Positions 1-7,390 of a stretch of DNA of 31,690 bases are shown here, piece by piece. Both the position numbers and the translations under genes were made by a program. The stretch comes from an uncultured Dysgonomonas sp. (GTDB taxonomy: Bacteria; Bacteroidota; Bacteroidia; Bacteroidales; Dysgonomonadaceae). The notes under the pieces were generated by a model, which saw only the letters and a program-made list of their open reading frames with translations, had not been told where the DNA came from and did no database searches. The DNA lies in assembly GCA_937995835.1 (NCBI GenBank), contig CALKIV010000004.1, forward strand, positions 1 through 31,690. Reading direction: 5' to 3'. Numbering within the stretch: position 1 is the first letter of the stretch; each line of letters begins with the position of its first letter.

Positions 1-35
1 CCTACTGATCACGCCCTTTTCTTTTGTTCAAAATA

Positions 36-66
36 TTGTATCCTGTCATTTATATTCTTAGCTTTG
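36..66 (+). promoter_or_regulatory. Bacteroides-type promoter for the secreted hydrolase gene
   Basis: A -33 TTG at 36-38 is followed by exactly 20 bases and a perfect -7 box TAGCTTTG (TAnnTTTG) at 59-66. Transcription would start near 73, about 50 bases before the ATG at 124. The TTG at 64, which opens a longer reading frame, lies inside the -7 box, so it cannot be the translation start. Confidence 0.75.
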
Positions 67-123
67 TTTAGCTTCGATTATTTTCGATCGCTTATTGTTT
101 CCAAACCTAAATCTTATTTTATT

Positions 124-1731
124 ATGAATTACAAAAGAATACTTTGCTCTGCTATTTTTGGCTTCATCTCATTCTTCTCCATCCTTGCTACTGCCCAAAC
201 AGAAGTAAAGCAATGGGGACGATTTGAGCAAGTTTTCAAAGGCCCGTCATCGGGTAATCCTTTCGAAGAAGTAAACTTCCAAGCTAATTTTTGGCTAGAT
301 GGGTCCAAAGAAAAGACACTTGTCTCTGGATTTTATGATGGTGATGGACAGTACATCATTCGTTTCATGCCCTCCGAAGTAGGCACATGGCACTATCAGA
401 CTAAAAGCAACTCATCCTCCTTGTCAGGAAAAAAAGGAACGTTTCAGTCTGTGCCTGCAAAAGACAATAAAGGAATTGTACGCGTAAAAGATTGGCACTC
501 CTTCGAATATACTAATGGCGAGGTCTACCACCCCGTAGGAACAACTGCCTATGCATGGACACATATGCCTCTGGGAATACAAGAAGAGACACTGGCTTCA
601 CTAGAAGAAGCTAAATTTAATAAAATAAGAATGTGCGTATTTCCTAAAAATTACAACCTATGCCAAGATGAGCCTGAGCTATACCCTTTTTTAGTAAAAG
701 AGAAGTCCAAAGAGCGAGTTACTTTCGATCTATCCCGTTTCGACCCTAAATATTTCCAACATTTAGAGAAGCGCTTAGACGAGTTGAATGCTTTAGGTAT
801 TGAAGCCGACCTGATCCTTTTTCACCCCTACGACAAAGGACGTTGGGGATTTGACAGCATGCCCGAGGAAACTAATTTGGCCTATATACGCTATATCTGT
901 GCTCGCCTATCTTCGTTCAACAACATATGGTGGTCGTTGGCCAATGAATATGATTATGTGAAATCTAAAACTGAAGACGACTGGAAGAGGCTGATCAAAG
1001 AAGTGAGGGCTTCAGATCCTTACAGTCACTTATGTTCTATCCATGGTAGTACTGCAAAATATTTTCCTTATTGGATGGAGGAGTTGACACATGCCAGCAT
1101 CCAAGACGAGGCTCCAGTGGAAGACTATGGAAGAGCTGCCACTCTTCGCAATATTTATCGTAAGCCCGTTGTCATGGACGAGGTCTGCTATGAAGGCAAC
1201 TTGGAAAGCCGATGGGGACGTTTGAGTGGTGCTGAGATGCTGCATCGGATGTGGCAAGGTTTACTTGGAGGCATCTATGTCACCCATGGAGAATGCTATA
1301 TGTACAACAGCCCTTCTGATACCATTTTTTGGGCTAAAGGAGGAAAGTGGAGAGGCGAATCGTGGAAACGCATCCAATTTACAAGAGAGATCATAGACCA
1401 ACTTCCCAACTCCTTGCAGATGGCTGATGTTAGTCGTGACCATTTCACCGCAACTGCCGGCGAGAATTATTATCTTGTTTATTTTGGAAAAGAAATGAAA
1501 GATCAATGGACGTTCAACCTTCCCAACAAGAATGCTGATTACAATAACGTAAAACAAGGGACGAAATTCAAAGTGGAAATTATAGACACTTGGAATATGA
1601 CAATCAGACCTGTGGATGACATCTTTGAAGTTGGTGCTGTAAATGACTACCGAGTATATGATATAAAGCACAAAAACATACGTTTACCTCTACAGCCCTA
1701 TATCATGTTGCGGATCACTGAATTAAAATAA
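124..1731 (+). CDS. Secreted glycoside-hydrolase-like protein (DUF5060/DUF4038/DUF5605 type)
   Basis: A 535-residue exported protein, probably acting on glycans in the periplasm or at the cell surface. Residues 1-25 form a signal peptide (positive N-terminus, hydrophobic core, ATAQ end), with no lipobox Cys. Residues about 28-95 resemble the beta-sandwich DUF5060 domain (WGRFEQVF, GFYDGDGQYIIRFMP, VGTWHY). Residues about 115-425 look like a clan GH-A-type TIM barrel: WWSLANEYD puts an Asn-Glu pair at 274-275 (candidate acid/base) and PVVMDE puts Glu353 as candidate nucleophile. The C-terminal 110 residues resemble the DUF5605 beta domain. The frame runs upstream to a TTG at 64, but that overlaps the promoter, so I chose the ATG at 124, which directly gives the signal peptide. 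It appears monocistronic, with a promoter before it and a hairpin after it. The substrate cannot be told; no susC/susD or sulfatase genes are adjacent. Confidence 0.8.
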   Translation: MNYKRILCSAIFGFISFFSILATAQTEVKQWGRFEQVFKGPSSGNPFEEVNFQANFWLDGSKEKTLVSGFYDGDGQYIIRFMPSEVGTWHYQTKSNSSSLSGKKGTFQSVPAKDNKGIVRVKDWHSFEYTNGEVYHPVGTTAYAWTHMPLGIQEETLASLEEAKFNKIRMCVFPKNYNLCQDEPELYPFLVKEKSKERVTFDLSRFDPKYFQHLEKRLDELNALGIEADLILFHPYDKGRWGFDSMPEETNLAYIRYICARLSSFNNIWWSLANEYDYVKSKTEDDWKRLIKEVRASDPYSHLCSIHGSTAKYFPYWMEELTHASIQDEAPVEDYGRAATLRNIYRKPVVMDEVCYEGNLESRWGRLSGAEMLHRMWQGLLGGIYVTHGECYMYNSPSDTIFWAKGGKWRGESWKRIQFTREIIDQLPNSLQMADVSRDHFTATAGENYYLVYFGKEMKDQWTFNLPNKNADYNNVKQGTKFKVEIIDTWNMTIRPVDDIFEVGAVNDYRVYDIKHKNIRLPLQPYIMLRITELK

Positions 1732-1794
1732 AAAAACTAAAAAATATAAAAAACACATACAACTTATTAGAAATTCTGACGATATTGTCAACTC

Positions 1795-1828
1795 AAACCC
1801 TTACAATCTAGCGATCGTAAGGGTTTTT
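1795..1828 (+). terminator. Intrinsic terminator after the hydrolase gene
   Basis: A 10-bp stem pairs AAACCCTTAC (1795-1804) with GTAAGGGTTT (1817-1826), with a 12-base loop and a T run at 1824-1828. It lies 64 bases after the upstream stop codon but only 24 bases before the next ATG at 1853. Confidence 0.75.
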
Positions 1829-1852
1829 ATACGTATTTTTTATTAAACAAAC

Positions 1853-2779
1853 ATGAATCAAAAATTAAGAGGAGGCATATTTGTCTTCCTCGGAGCATGT
1901 AGCTTCGGAGTACTTTCTACAATCGTCAAAACTGCATATGGTGAAGGGTTTAATGTCGGGCAGATAACAGGAACCCAATCTTTCTTCGGAATGGCCATCC
2001 TTTGGCTCATCTATGCAGCACAAGTACTTTTTAACAAGTCGCCCAAGAGCGACACGAGTGAATCAACAGTATTAAAAATCACACCTAAGTGGAAGATCAT
2101 TTGCGCTGGTTCGTTTACAGGACTAGTGGGAATCTTTTATTATCAGGCAGTCAATCTTGTTCCTGCTTCTATTGCCATCATCTTATTGATGCAATACTTA
2201 TGGATCAGCATCTTGATCGAGTGGGCAGTCTTCAAGAAAAAACCACATCGCATGCAAGTATTGGCAGCCGTAGTCGTTTTTACGGGAACAGTTTTTGCCG
2301 GTGGCGTTTTCAATGAAACTCTTCATCTAAATACAAAGGGGATTATATTTGGCTTTTTAGCAGCCATCTCCTACTCCATCTTCTTGATGACCAGCGGACG
2401 TGTGGGGAACGATAGACCTGTTTTTCAGAAGAGTGCATTGATGATCACAGGCTCCATGATCTTAACGTGGATTGTGTTTCCTCCTCACTTCTTCTTCGAT
2501 GGAGCTCTTATTGCAGGGTTATATAAATGGGGCTTACTTCTTGCTGTCTTAGGAACAGTCGTCCCTCCTTTATTCTTCTCTATCGGAGTGCCTAAAGTAG
2601 GTGTATCACTTGGAGCTATCTTGAGTGCAGCCGAACTGCCAGTGGCGGTATTATCCTCGCACTTCATTTTGAAAGAAGAGGTGCAATCGCTTCAATGGTT
2701 AGGTGTTTTGCTCATTCTCGGAGCAATAGTAATGACAAATATTAAGGTGAAAAACAGAGAACGAGAATTGATACAATAA
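1853..2779 (+). CDS. DMT-superfamily (EamA) transporter
   Basis: A 308-residue inner-membrane protein of the drug/metabolite transporter superfamily. Two homologous EamA halves are visible. The first starts GGIFVFLGACSFGVLSTIVK and continues through FTGLVGIFYYQAV and the conserved stretch PASIAIILLMQYLW. The second starts KGIIFGFLAAISYSIFL and ends in AAELPVAVLSSHFILKEE, followed by a last helix and a basic tail. About ten transmembrane helices are expected, the usual number and length for the family. Members export or import amino acids, nucleotides or drugs; the sequence does not show the substrate. It lies just after the terminator of the upstream gene and faces trpB2 convergently across a bidirectional terminator. 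No promoter of the Bacteroides type is clear in 1732-1852. Confidence 0.88.
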   Translation: MNQKLRGGIFVFLGACSFGVLSTIVKTAYGEGFNVGQITGTQSFFGMAILWLIYAAQVLFNKSPKSDTSESTVLKITPKWKIICAGSFTGLVGIFYYQAVNLVPASIAIILLMQYLWISILIEWAVFKKKPHRMQVLAAVVVFTGTVFAGGVFNETLHLNTKGIIFGFLAAISYSIFLMTSGRVGNDRPVFQKSALMITGSMILTWIVFPPHFFFDGALIAGLYKWGLLLAVLGTVVPPLFFSIGVPKVGVSLGAILSAAELPVAVLSSHFILKEEVQSLQWLGVLLILGAIVMTNIKVKNRERELIQ

Positions 2780-2804
2780 ATATTCTTCTATTAGATAGAA
2801 AAAG

Positions 2805-2845
2805 AAACGAGGGTGAGTCATAATGATATTGACTCACCCTCGTTT
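2805..2845. terminator. Bidirectional terminator between the DMT transporter and trpB2
   Basis: A perfect 16-bp stem (2805-2820 with 2830-2845, core GAGGGTGAGTCA) has a 9-base loop. T-rich sequence follows it on both strands (CGTTTTCCTTATTT on plus, CGTTTCTTTTTC on minus), so it can stop both convergent transcripts. Confidence 0.9.
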
Positions 2846-2869
2846 TCCTTATTTCATCGGATAATTTCC

Positions 2870-4225
2870 TTATACCAACTTTTCCAACTGATCTACTGTT
2901 TTGGCAATCTCCTCGTCTGCCAAAGCATAGTTTTGCATCTGTCCAGTCAAGTACAAATCATAAGATGCCATATCAATCAAACCATGTCCTGAAAGATTGA
3001 ACAGGATATTTTTTTGCACTCCTTCTTCTTTCGCTTTCAATGCTTCGCGAATAGCAACAGCAATGGCATGGGTAGATTCTGGAGCCGGGATGATTCCTTC
3101 CGAATTAGCAAATAGCACACCTGCTTCGAAAGTTTCTTTTTGAGGAATTGCTTGCACTTCCACCAAATTGTCTCTTTTCAGCTGACTAACGATGGTGCCT
3201 GCACCATGGTAACGTAGCCCGCCCGCATGAATATCTGCTGGCTGGAAATTATGACCTAACGTATACATAGGCAACAGTGGAGTCAATCCCGCAGTGTCAC
3301 CAAAGTCATACTCAAATTTACCTCTCGACAGTTTAGGACAGCTTGCTGGTTCAGCAGCAATGATTCTTATCCCTTTATTATCCACTAGCTTGTGACGCAA
3401 AAATGGGAAAGAGATACCTGCGAAGTTTGACCCTCCACCAAAACATCCAATCACAATATCAGGATATTCACCGGCAATGTCCATTTGCTTTTCAGCTTCT
3501 AAGCCGATCACTGTTTGGTGCAATGCCACATGATTGAGCACACTACCCAATGTGTAACGAGAGTTCTCACCTTTCACAGCCACCTCAACAGCCTCCGAAA
3601 TAGCAATTCCTAAGCTACCAGAGTTGTTCGGATTTTCTGCCAACACAGCACGCCCAGCATCTGTTGTATTACTAGGAGAAGCTACCACATTGGCTCCCCA
3701 AGTTTGCATCATCATACGGCGATAAGGTTTTTGCTCATAGCTCACCTTCACCATGTATACATCCAAATCTAGACCAAATTTTGATGCTGCGAAGCTCAAA
3801 GCAGCACCCCACTGACCTGCACCTGTTTCGGTTGTCAGTTTTTTAATCCCTTGCTCCTTATTGTAGTATGCTTGAGGAATAGCAGAGTTCAACTTATGCG
3901 ACCCAATTGGGCTGATACTTTCATTCTTAAAATAAATATGAGCTGGCGTTCCTAATGCTTTTTCCAAACCCGTTGCTCTGACCAAAGGTGTCGGTCTCCA
4001 GATTCTATATAGCTCACGAACTTCCTCAGGTATGTCGATCCATCGCTCTTGCGACAACTCTTGTTTCACCAATTCTTTTGCAAACACAACCTCCAGATCT
4101 TCTGGTTTCATCGGTTGTTTTGTCTTTGGATGCAATGGAGGTAGAGGCTTGTTCTTCATGTCAGCCACCACATTATACCATTGTTTTGGAATTTCGTTTT
4201 CGCTTAGTAAAATCTTCTTACTCAT
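2870..4225 (-). CDS. trpB: Tryptophan synthase beta chain, TrpB2 type
   Basis: A 451-residue PLP enzyme of the TrpB2 subgroup, which joins indole and L-serine to give L-tryptophan, often without a tightly bound alpha subunit. The PLP lysine is Lys111 in GSHKLNSA. The catalytic Glu is Glu133 in TETGAGQWG, where TrpB2 has Trp in place of the His of classical TrpB. The phosphate-binding GGGSN is at 263-267 and SGHG lies near the C-terminus. The long N-terminal extension before RPTPL (residue 77 on) is typical of TrpB2. No trpA or other trp gene is adjacent. The 5' leader holds a Trp-codon leader peptide and attenuator (4274-4402), which ties expression to charged tRNA-Trp and supports a genuine tryptophan role. 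It is flanked downstream by a bidirectional terminator. Confidence 0.93.
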   Translation of the reverse strand: MSKKILLSENEIPKQWYNVVADMKNKPLPPLHPKTKQPMKPEDLEVVFAKELVKQELSQERWIDIPEEVRELYRIWRPTPLVRATGLEKALGTPAHIYFKNESISPIGSHKLNSAIPQAYYNKEQGIKKLTTETGAGQWGAALSFAASKFGLDLDVYMVKVSYEQKPYRRMMMQTWGANVVASPSNTTDAGRAVLAENPNNSGSLGIAISEAVEVAVKGENSRYTLGSVLNHVALHQTVIGLEAEKQMDIAGEYPDIVIGCFGGGSNFAGISFPFLRHKLVDNKGIRIIAAEPASCPKLSRGKFEYDFGDTAGLTPLLPMYTLGHNFQPADIHAGGLRYHGAGTIVSQLKRDNLVEVQAIPQKETFEAGVLFANSEGIIPAPESTHAIAVAIREALKAKEEGVQKNILFNLSGHGLIDMASYDLYLTGQMQNYALADEEIAKTVDQLEKLV

Positions 4226-4273
4226 TTTCCTTAAATTTTATATTTTGTTTATTGTTTAATTTTCAAGTATCAT

Positions 4274-4307
4274 AAAAAAAGCCTACTGTGAGTTCCAGCA
4301 GGCTTTT
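4274..4307 (-). terminator. trp attenuator terminator hairpin (3:4)
   Basis: On the minus strand AAAAGCCTGCTG (4307-4296) pairs with CAGTAGGCTTTT (4288-4277). This makes a 12-bp stem with one G-U pair and a 7-base loop GAACTCA. It is followed without a break by seven Ts (4280-4274). It lies between the Trp-rich leader peptide and the trpB2 ATG, 48 bases upstream of the start. Confidence 0.9.
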
Positions 4308-4368
4308 AATTTATCTTATAAATTTTCATACCAATTTACGGCTCACAACTAGATTTACTGAGAGTGCC
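4287..4368 (-). promoter_or_regulatory. Alternative pairings of the trp leader (1:2 pause and 2:3 antiterminator)
   Basis: Segment 2 is TGTGAGCC (minus strand, 4347-4340). It can pair with segment 1, GGCACTCTCA (4368-4359), which starts in the last Trp codon: GG/CC, CTC/GAG and CA/TG, with a CA bulge and a T-T mismatch. It can instead pair with segment 3, GGAACTCACA (4296-4287): six Watson-Crick pairs TGTGAG/CTCACA, CC/GG across an AA bulge, and two flanking G-U pairs. Segment 3 covers the loop and apical pairs of the terminator hairpin, so 2:3 pairing should interfere with termination. A ribosome stalled on the Trp codons would cover segment 1 and favour 2:3. Confidence 0.72.
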
Positions 4369-4402
4369 ACCACCAATATGTGTTATTTGATATGAAAATC
4401 AT
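4355..4402 (-). CDS. trpL: trp leader peptide (MIFISNNTYWWWHSQ)
   Basis: A 15-codon reading frame plus TAA lies in the untranslated leader of trpB2. Residues 10-12 are three consecutive TGG Trp codons (4375-4367). The stop lies 8 bases before the segment that can form the antiterminator. By the established logic of ribosome-mediated attenuation, scarcity of charged tRNA-Trp would stall a ribosome at these codons and allow readthrough into trpB2; plenty would release it and let the terminator form. Upstream sequence AAGAGAACA before the ATG is A/G-rich but has no strong Shine-Dalgarno match, as is usual in Bacteroidota. The name trpL is used by role, not by homology to a known peptide. Confidence 0.88.
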   Translation of the reverse strand: MIFISNNTYWWWHSQ

Positions 4403-4442
4403 TGTTCTCTTATATTGTTATTTTTTAATTTCTAACGAGTTA

Positions 4443-4473
4443 CAAAGATTATAAAAAAAATCAAATTGACCAA
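4443..4473 (-). promoter_or_regulatory. Promoter for the trp leader and trpB2
   Basis: On the minus strand TTG (4473-4471) is followed by 20 bases and AATCTTTG (4450-4443), one mismatch from TAnnTTTG. The expected start near 4436 lies about 34 bases before the leader-peptide ATG, so the whole attenuator would be transcribed. Confidence 0.6.
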
Positions 4474-4514
4474 TTTTCAATCTAATATTTTGTCTCTTTA
4501 ACAAGAATCACCAA

Positions 4515-4907
4515 TTAATAGATATGAAAAATGCGATCCATCAACTGCCATTTCTCTGTAGAAGAAAGCCCCTCTCCACAATCCTGAAAGATAGACATAT
4601 ACTCCTCCCATTCTATTTGCTTAGGTATTTTGCTTAGCTCGCCGAATGCCTTATCCCAATCGAAATCTTCTGGAGTTTCAACAATCATAAATAGTTTATT
4701 TCCTGAAATAAAAATTTCCATGTCCAGTATTCCTACTCTTCGCATCTGCTCTCCTATTTCAGTCCAAAACTCTCCTTCTGCATGTCTTTTCACATACTCT
4801 GCTATCAGTTCTTTGTCTTCTCTCAAATTCAGCGTCTGACAATATTTTTTCGTTGCAAAGGGATATTGATTCATCTTATACCCTATCAATTTTCCTTCAT
4901 TTTTCAT
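4515..4907 (-). CDS. L-rhamnose mutarotase family protein (DUF718)
   Basis: A 130-residue small cytoplasmic protein of the RhaM/DUF718 family, dimeric alpha/beta-barrel enzymes that interconvert alpha and beta anomers of L-rhamnose or related sugars. The family core starts near residue 20: KKYCQTLNLREDKELIAEY, then a conserved His in KRHAEGEFW, then VGILDMEIFISGNKLFMIVE and WEEYMSIFQ. The core of about 105 residues is normal length; the first 19 residues are an extension. A second in-frame ATG (Met12, at 4874) is equally possible as start. Rhamnose catabolic genes are not adjacent, so the true sugar is uncertain. It lies between the nucleoside kinase terminator and the trp leader; no clear promoter was found. 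Confidence 0.82.
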   Translation of the reverse strand: MKNEGKLIGYKMNQYPFATKKYCQTLNLREDKELIAEYVKRHAEGEFWTEIGEQMRRVGILDMEIFISGNKLFMIVETPEDFDWDKAFGELSKIPKQIEWEEYMSIFQDCGEGLSSTEKWQLMDRIFHIY

Positions 4908-4926
4908 AGTATTTACGTTTTACTAA

Positions 4927-4962
4927 TAAAGGACTAACTCACAAGTCTGAATCAGTCCTTTA
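4927..4962 (-). terminator. Terminator after the nucleoside kinase gene
   Basis: TAAAGGACT (4927-4935) pairs with AGTCCTTTA (4954-4962), a 9-bp stem with an 18-base loop, 26 bases after the stop of the minus-strand kinase gene. It is followed on the minus strand by TTAGTAAAAC, so the U tail is short. Confidence 0.6.
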
Positions 4963-4988
4963 CCTATTATTATGTTAACATTCTTATT

Positions 4989-6665
4989 TTAATAAGAGAA
5001 GCTACTTCCCCCTAAGAACTCCCTCAACAAAGAAGTTGGAGGCAATTCTCTATCTTGAATATAATTGAAGTAAGACAAGAACTTCAATAAACGGTGTGCT
5101 TCTGCATATTCAGGGGCACTGTTAGGCACTCTTGCCAAGATCGGCTCTGCATAGCGACGTAGGGCAGCCAATTCATAAATCATAGCCGAATTAAAAACAG
5201 CATCTGCATTTTCTTGATAAGGGAAAATCCACTTTTCTTCTCCTGCACGCACACTAGGCCAACGAGAAATGGTGTCCATTGGCGAGTAGTTTCTGTATCT
5301 GTAATCTCTGATCATACGTCTCAGCAGTCTATTATCGGCTGCAGGAATCCAATTATGATTGTCTAGAGAAATAGCAGTCAGAGCTGATATGTATATTTTA
5401 TATTTCTTATTATCTGGCACAGAAGCTGTCAGCTCAGGATTCAGTCCATGAATTCCTTCGATGATCAACACATCACCCTTACGCAACTTAAGCACTTTTC
5501 CCTCTTTATATTCACGTTCACCTGTTGTGAAGTTATAGGTTGGGAGATGCACCTCTTCACCATCTAAGAGTCTCAACAAGTCTTCGTTGAATTGTTTGAT
5601 ATCTAAGGCATACAATGATTCATAATCATAGTCTCCTTTTTCGTCTTTAGGTGTATCGACTCTATTGACAAAGTAATCATCGAGAGACAGTCCTACTGGC
5701 TTAATGAAATTGATCATCAATTGCACTTCCATCCTCATACGGAAAGTTGTTTTTCCGGAAGAAGAAGGACCGGAAACAAGTACAATATGCACATCATCTT
5801 TTTCTATCTTAGAAACAATATCCTCTGCTATCTTTCCTATAGAGCGTTCTTGTAAAGCCTCTGCCACTTTAATAACGTCTGATATCTGATTGTTAGCAAT
5901 TGCTCTATTTAGATCTCCTACATTGTCTAGCCCTAGCACTGCTAAGAAGTCCAACTGATCTTTATACGCTTGATAAAGCATCGGCTGAGGAATATACTCT
6001 TCAAGTTTTACTGGGTCGTTTCTATTAGGAATTCGAAGTAACAATCCATCCTTCAAAATTTCTAGTTCAAAAATATCCAGATGTCCGGTAGATGGCACTA
6101 GACAGCCATAATAGTAGTCTATATATCCATCCAGCTCATAATACTGAGAGTATAGCTGCCCTGTAGTTTCCACTAGGGTTGCTTTGTCTATATTTCCAAC
6201 CTCTCTGAATAGTTCGGCAACTCTATCCGTTTCTTCTTCTCTAGCTTTAAAGGGTAGATCTGCTTTGATATACTCACGCATCTTTGCCTTTATCTTATCC
6301 ACTAGCTCTTGAGTTACGGGCTCTTCTGTCCATACTTTACAAAAGTATCCTTTAGACAAGGGATGCTCTATATTGAATTGCACTTTGGGCAATATATTAT
6401 CTACGGCTTTGGCCATCACAAAGCATAACGAACGCACATAGGTACGCATTCCAATAGAGGTCTCTAAACCGATAAATTCTATTGTTTTGTTTCCATATGC
6501 TCTATATCCCAATGGCTCAACCTTATTATTTACTTTTGCTGCCATAATAGGATATTTCGACTTCAGATCTAGTGCTTCTAAAATATCCAAAAGACTACTA
6601 CCTGCCGGAAACTTTTTATAAGCTCCTCCTAAATTGAGGCAACGAATCACAATTTCTTTTGACAT
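4989..6665 (-). CDS. TGS-domain nucleoside (uridine-type) kinase
   Basis: A 558-residue cytoplasmic protein of the Bacteroidota/Clostridia nucleoside-kinase family, which phosphorylates uridine or cytidine in pyrimidine salvage by analogy to Udk. The N-terminus (about 1-68) is a TGS-like ubiquitin-fold domain with FPAGSSLLDILEAL. Residues about 70-290 resemble the threonyl-tRNA-synthetase second additional domain seen in this family. The C-terminal half is a P-loop kinase: GPSSSGKT at 299-306, followed by LSLDDYFVNR and the acidic YDYESLYALD, then LIIEGIHGLNPEL. Members are 550-560 residues, so it is complete. ATG start is at 6665. It stands alone, with a terminator after it; a second terminator-like hairpin precedes it at 6785-6811. 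Nucleoside specificity cannot be read from the sequence. Confidence 0.87.
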   Translation of the reverse strand: MSKEIVIRCLNLGGAYKKFPAGSSLLDILEALDLKSKYPIMAAKVNNKVEPLGYRAYGNKTIEFIGLETSIGMRTYVRSLCFVMAKAVDNILPKVQFNIEHPLSKGYFCKVWTEEPVTQELVDKIKAKMREYIKADLPFKAREEETDRVAELFREVGNIDKATLVETTGQLYSQYYELDGYIDYYYGCLVPSTGHLDIFELEILKDGLLLRIPNRNDPVKLEEYIPQPMLYQAYKDQLDFLAVLGLDNVGDLNRAIANNQISDVIKVAEALQERSIGKIAEDIVSKIEKDDVHIVLVSGPSSSGKTTFRMRMEVQLMINFIKPVGLSLDDYFVNRVDTPKDEKGDYDYESLYALDIKQFNEDLLRLLDGEEVHLPTYNFTTGEREYKEGKVLKLRKGDVLIIEGIHGLNPELTASVPDNKKYKIYISALTAISLDNHNWIPAADNRLLRRMIRDYRYRNYSPMDTISRWPSVRAGEEKWIFPYQENADAVFNSAMIYELAALRRYAEPILARVPNSAPEYAEAHRLLKFLSYFNYIQDRELPPTSLLREFLGGSSFSY

Positions 6666-6784
6666 AAATATATCTTATTAAAAAAAATGAAACTTCTTGT
6701 TACTGTTGTTTTAGACATTCATTATTGCTTATAAGTCTCAATCGCTATTCCAGTCTGTCATTGCCATATGCTGAAAAACAAAAA

Positions 6785-6811
6785 AGAGACTTGCAACACT
6801 TGTCAATCTCT
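6785..6811 (-). terminator. Second terminator-like hairpin upstream of the nucleoside kinase
   Basis: On the minus strand AGAGATTG (6811-6804) pairs with CAAGTCTCT (6793-6785), an 8-bp stem with a bulged G and a 10-base loop. TTTTTGTTTTT follows. It may be a backup terminator for the NlpE-like gene, whose own strong terminator lies 37 bases upstream, or a leader element of the kinase gene. Confidence 0.5.
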
Positions 6812-6840
6812 CTACAATATAACACTAAAATATGGTATAT

Positions 6841-6890
6841 AAAAAAACGAAAAGAGGATGTTATAAATTTTTAGCATCCTCTTTTACGTT
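6841..6890 (-). terminator. Terminator after the NlpE-like gene
   Basis: AAAAGAGGATG (6850-6860) pairs with CATCCTCTTTT (6875-6885), extended by AACG/CGTT across a bulged A. On the minus strand it ends in CGTTTTTTTAT, a seven-U tail. Confidence 0.88.
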
Positions 6891-6914
6891 CGTTGTATAT
6901 GTTAGCTTAAATGC

Positions 6915-7382
6915 TTACTGTTTTTTCAAATTGTAGCTTTCTGCCAATTCACCTTCAACTTTTTTACCTTCCATGTCTAGAGTCATCAATTGACCTTCAG
7001 CAACGAAGTATTGGTTGCTTGATTCAGCTTGAGCTCCTTCTAGAACGATAGTTGTTCCGTCAGCATTCCAAGTGTATTTACCTTCTTCAGTTGTCACTAC
7101 AGGTTTTTCAGTTCCTTTAGTGTGAGTAGAAGTACGTACATAAGTACTGTCTTGTAGAACAACAACTACTTCGATTCCGTCACCGCTAGCAGCAGGGATA
7201 GTTCCTTGGTATGTTCCTTTATAATCCAAAGAGTTTTGAGCGTTGTGTCCATCTGTCGCAGCTGGAGTTACAACTTCTGTTGCTTGAATTGTTGCGTTTT
7301 CTTGACCTTCGCTTTGTTTTTTTGTTCCATTACAGCTTGCAAATAGAGCAACTGTCATGATTGTAAAAATAACTTTCTTCAT
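6915..7382 (-). CDS. NlpE-like lipoprotein lacking the family CxxC
   Basis: A 155-residue lipoprotein. The signal peptide ends in a lipobox LFASC, with lipidated Cys17. A low-complexity linker (about 18-50) leads to an NlpE N-terminal-like beta-barrel: SLDYKGTYQGTIP, then a repeat-like strand pattern (VVVVLQDSTYVR, GKYTWNADGTTIVLEG, QYFVAEGQLMTLD). NlpE proteins normally carry CxxC where this protein has PAASGDGI (63-70), so both cysteines are gone and metal or redox sensing through them is unlikely. NlpE-family proteins report envelope or copper stress in other bacteria; the role here is inference only. It is 8 bases downstream of a CxxC heavy-metal-associated protein gene, which suggests a shared transcript. 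A strong terminator follows. Confidence 0.8.
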   Translation of the reverse strand: MKKVIFTIMTVALFASCNGTKKQSEGQENATIQATEVVTPAATDGHNAQNSLDYKGTYQGTIPAASGDGIEVVVVLQDSTYVRTSTHTKGTEKPVVTTEEGKYTWNADGTTIVLEGAQAESSNQYFVAEGQLMTLDMEGKKVEGELAESYNLKKQ

Positions 7383-7390
7383 TTTTTTAT

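Noticed and set aside
64..123. TTG-started extension of the secreted hydrolase
   Set aside because: It begins inside a perfect -7 promoter box and would bury the signal peptide; the ATG at 124 is better.
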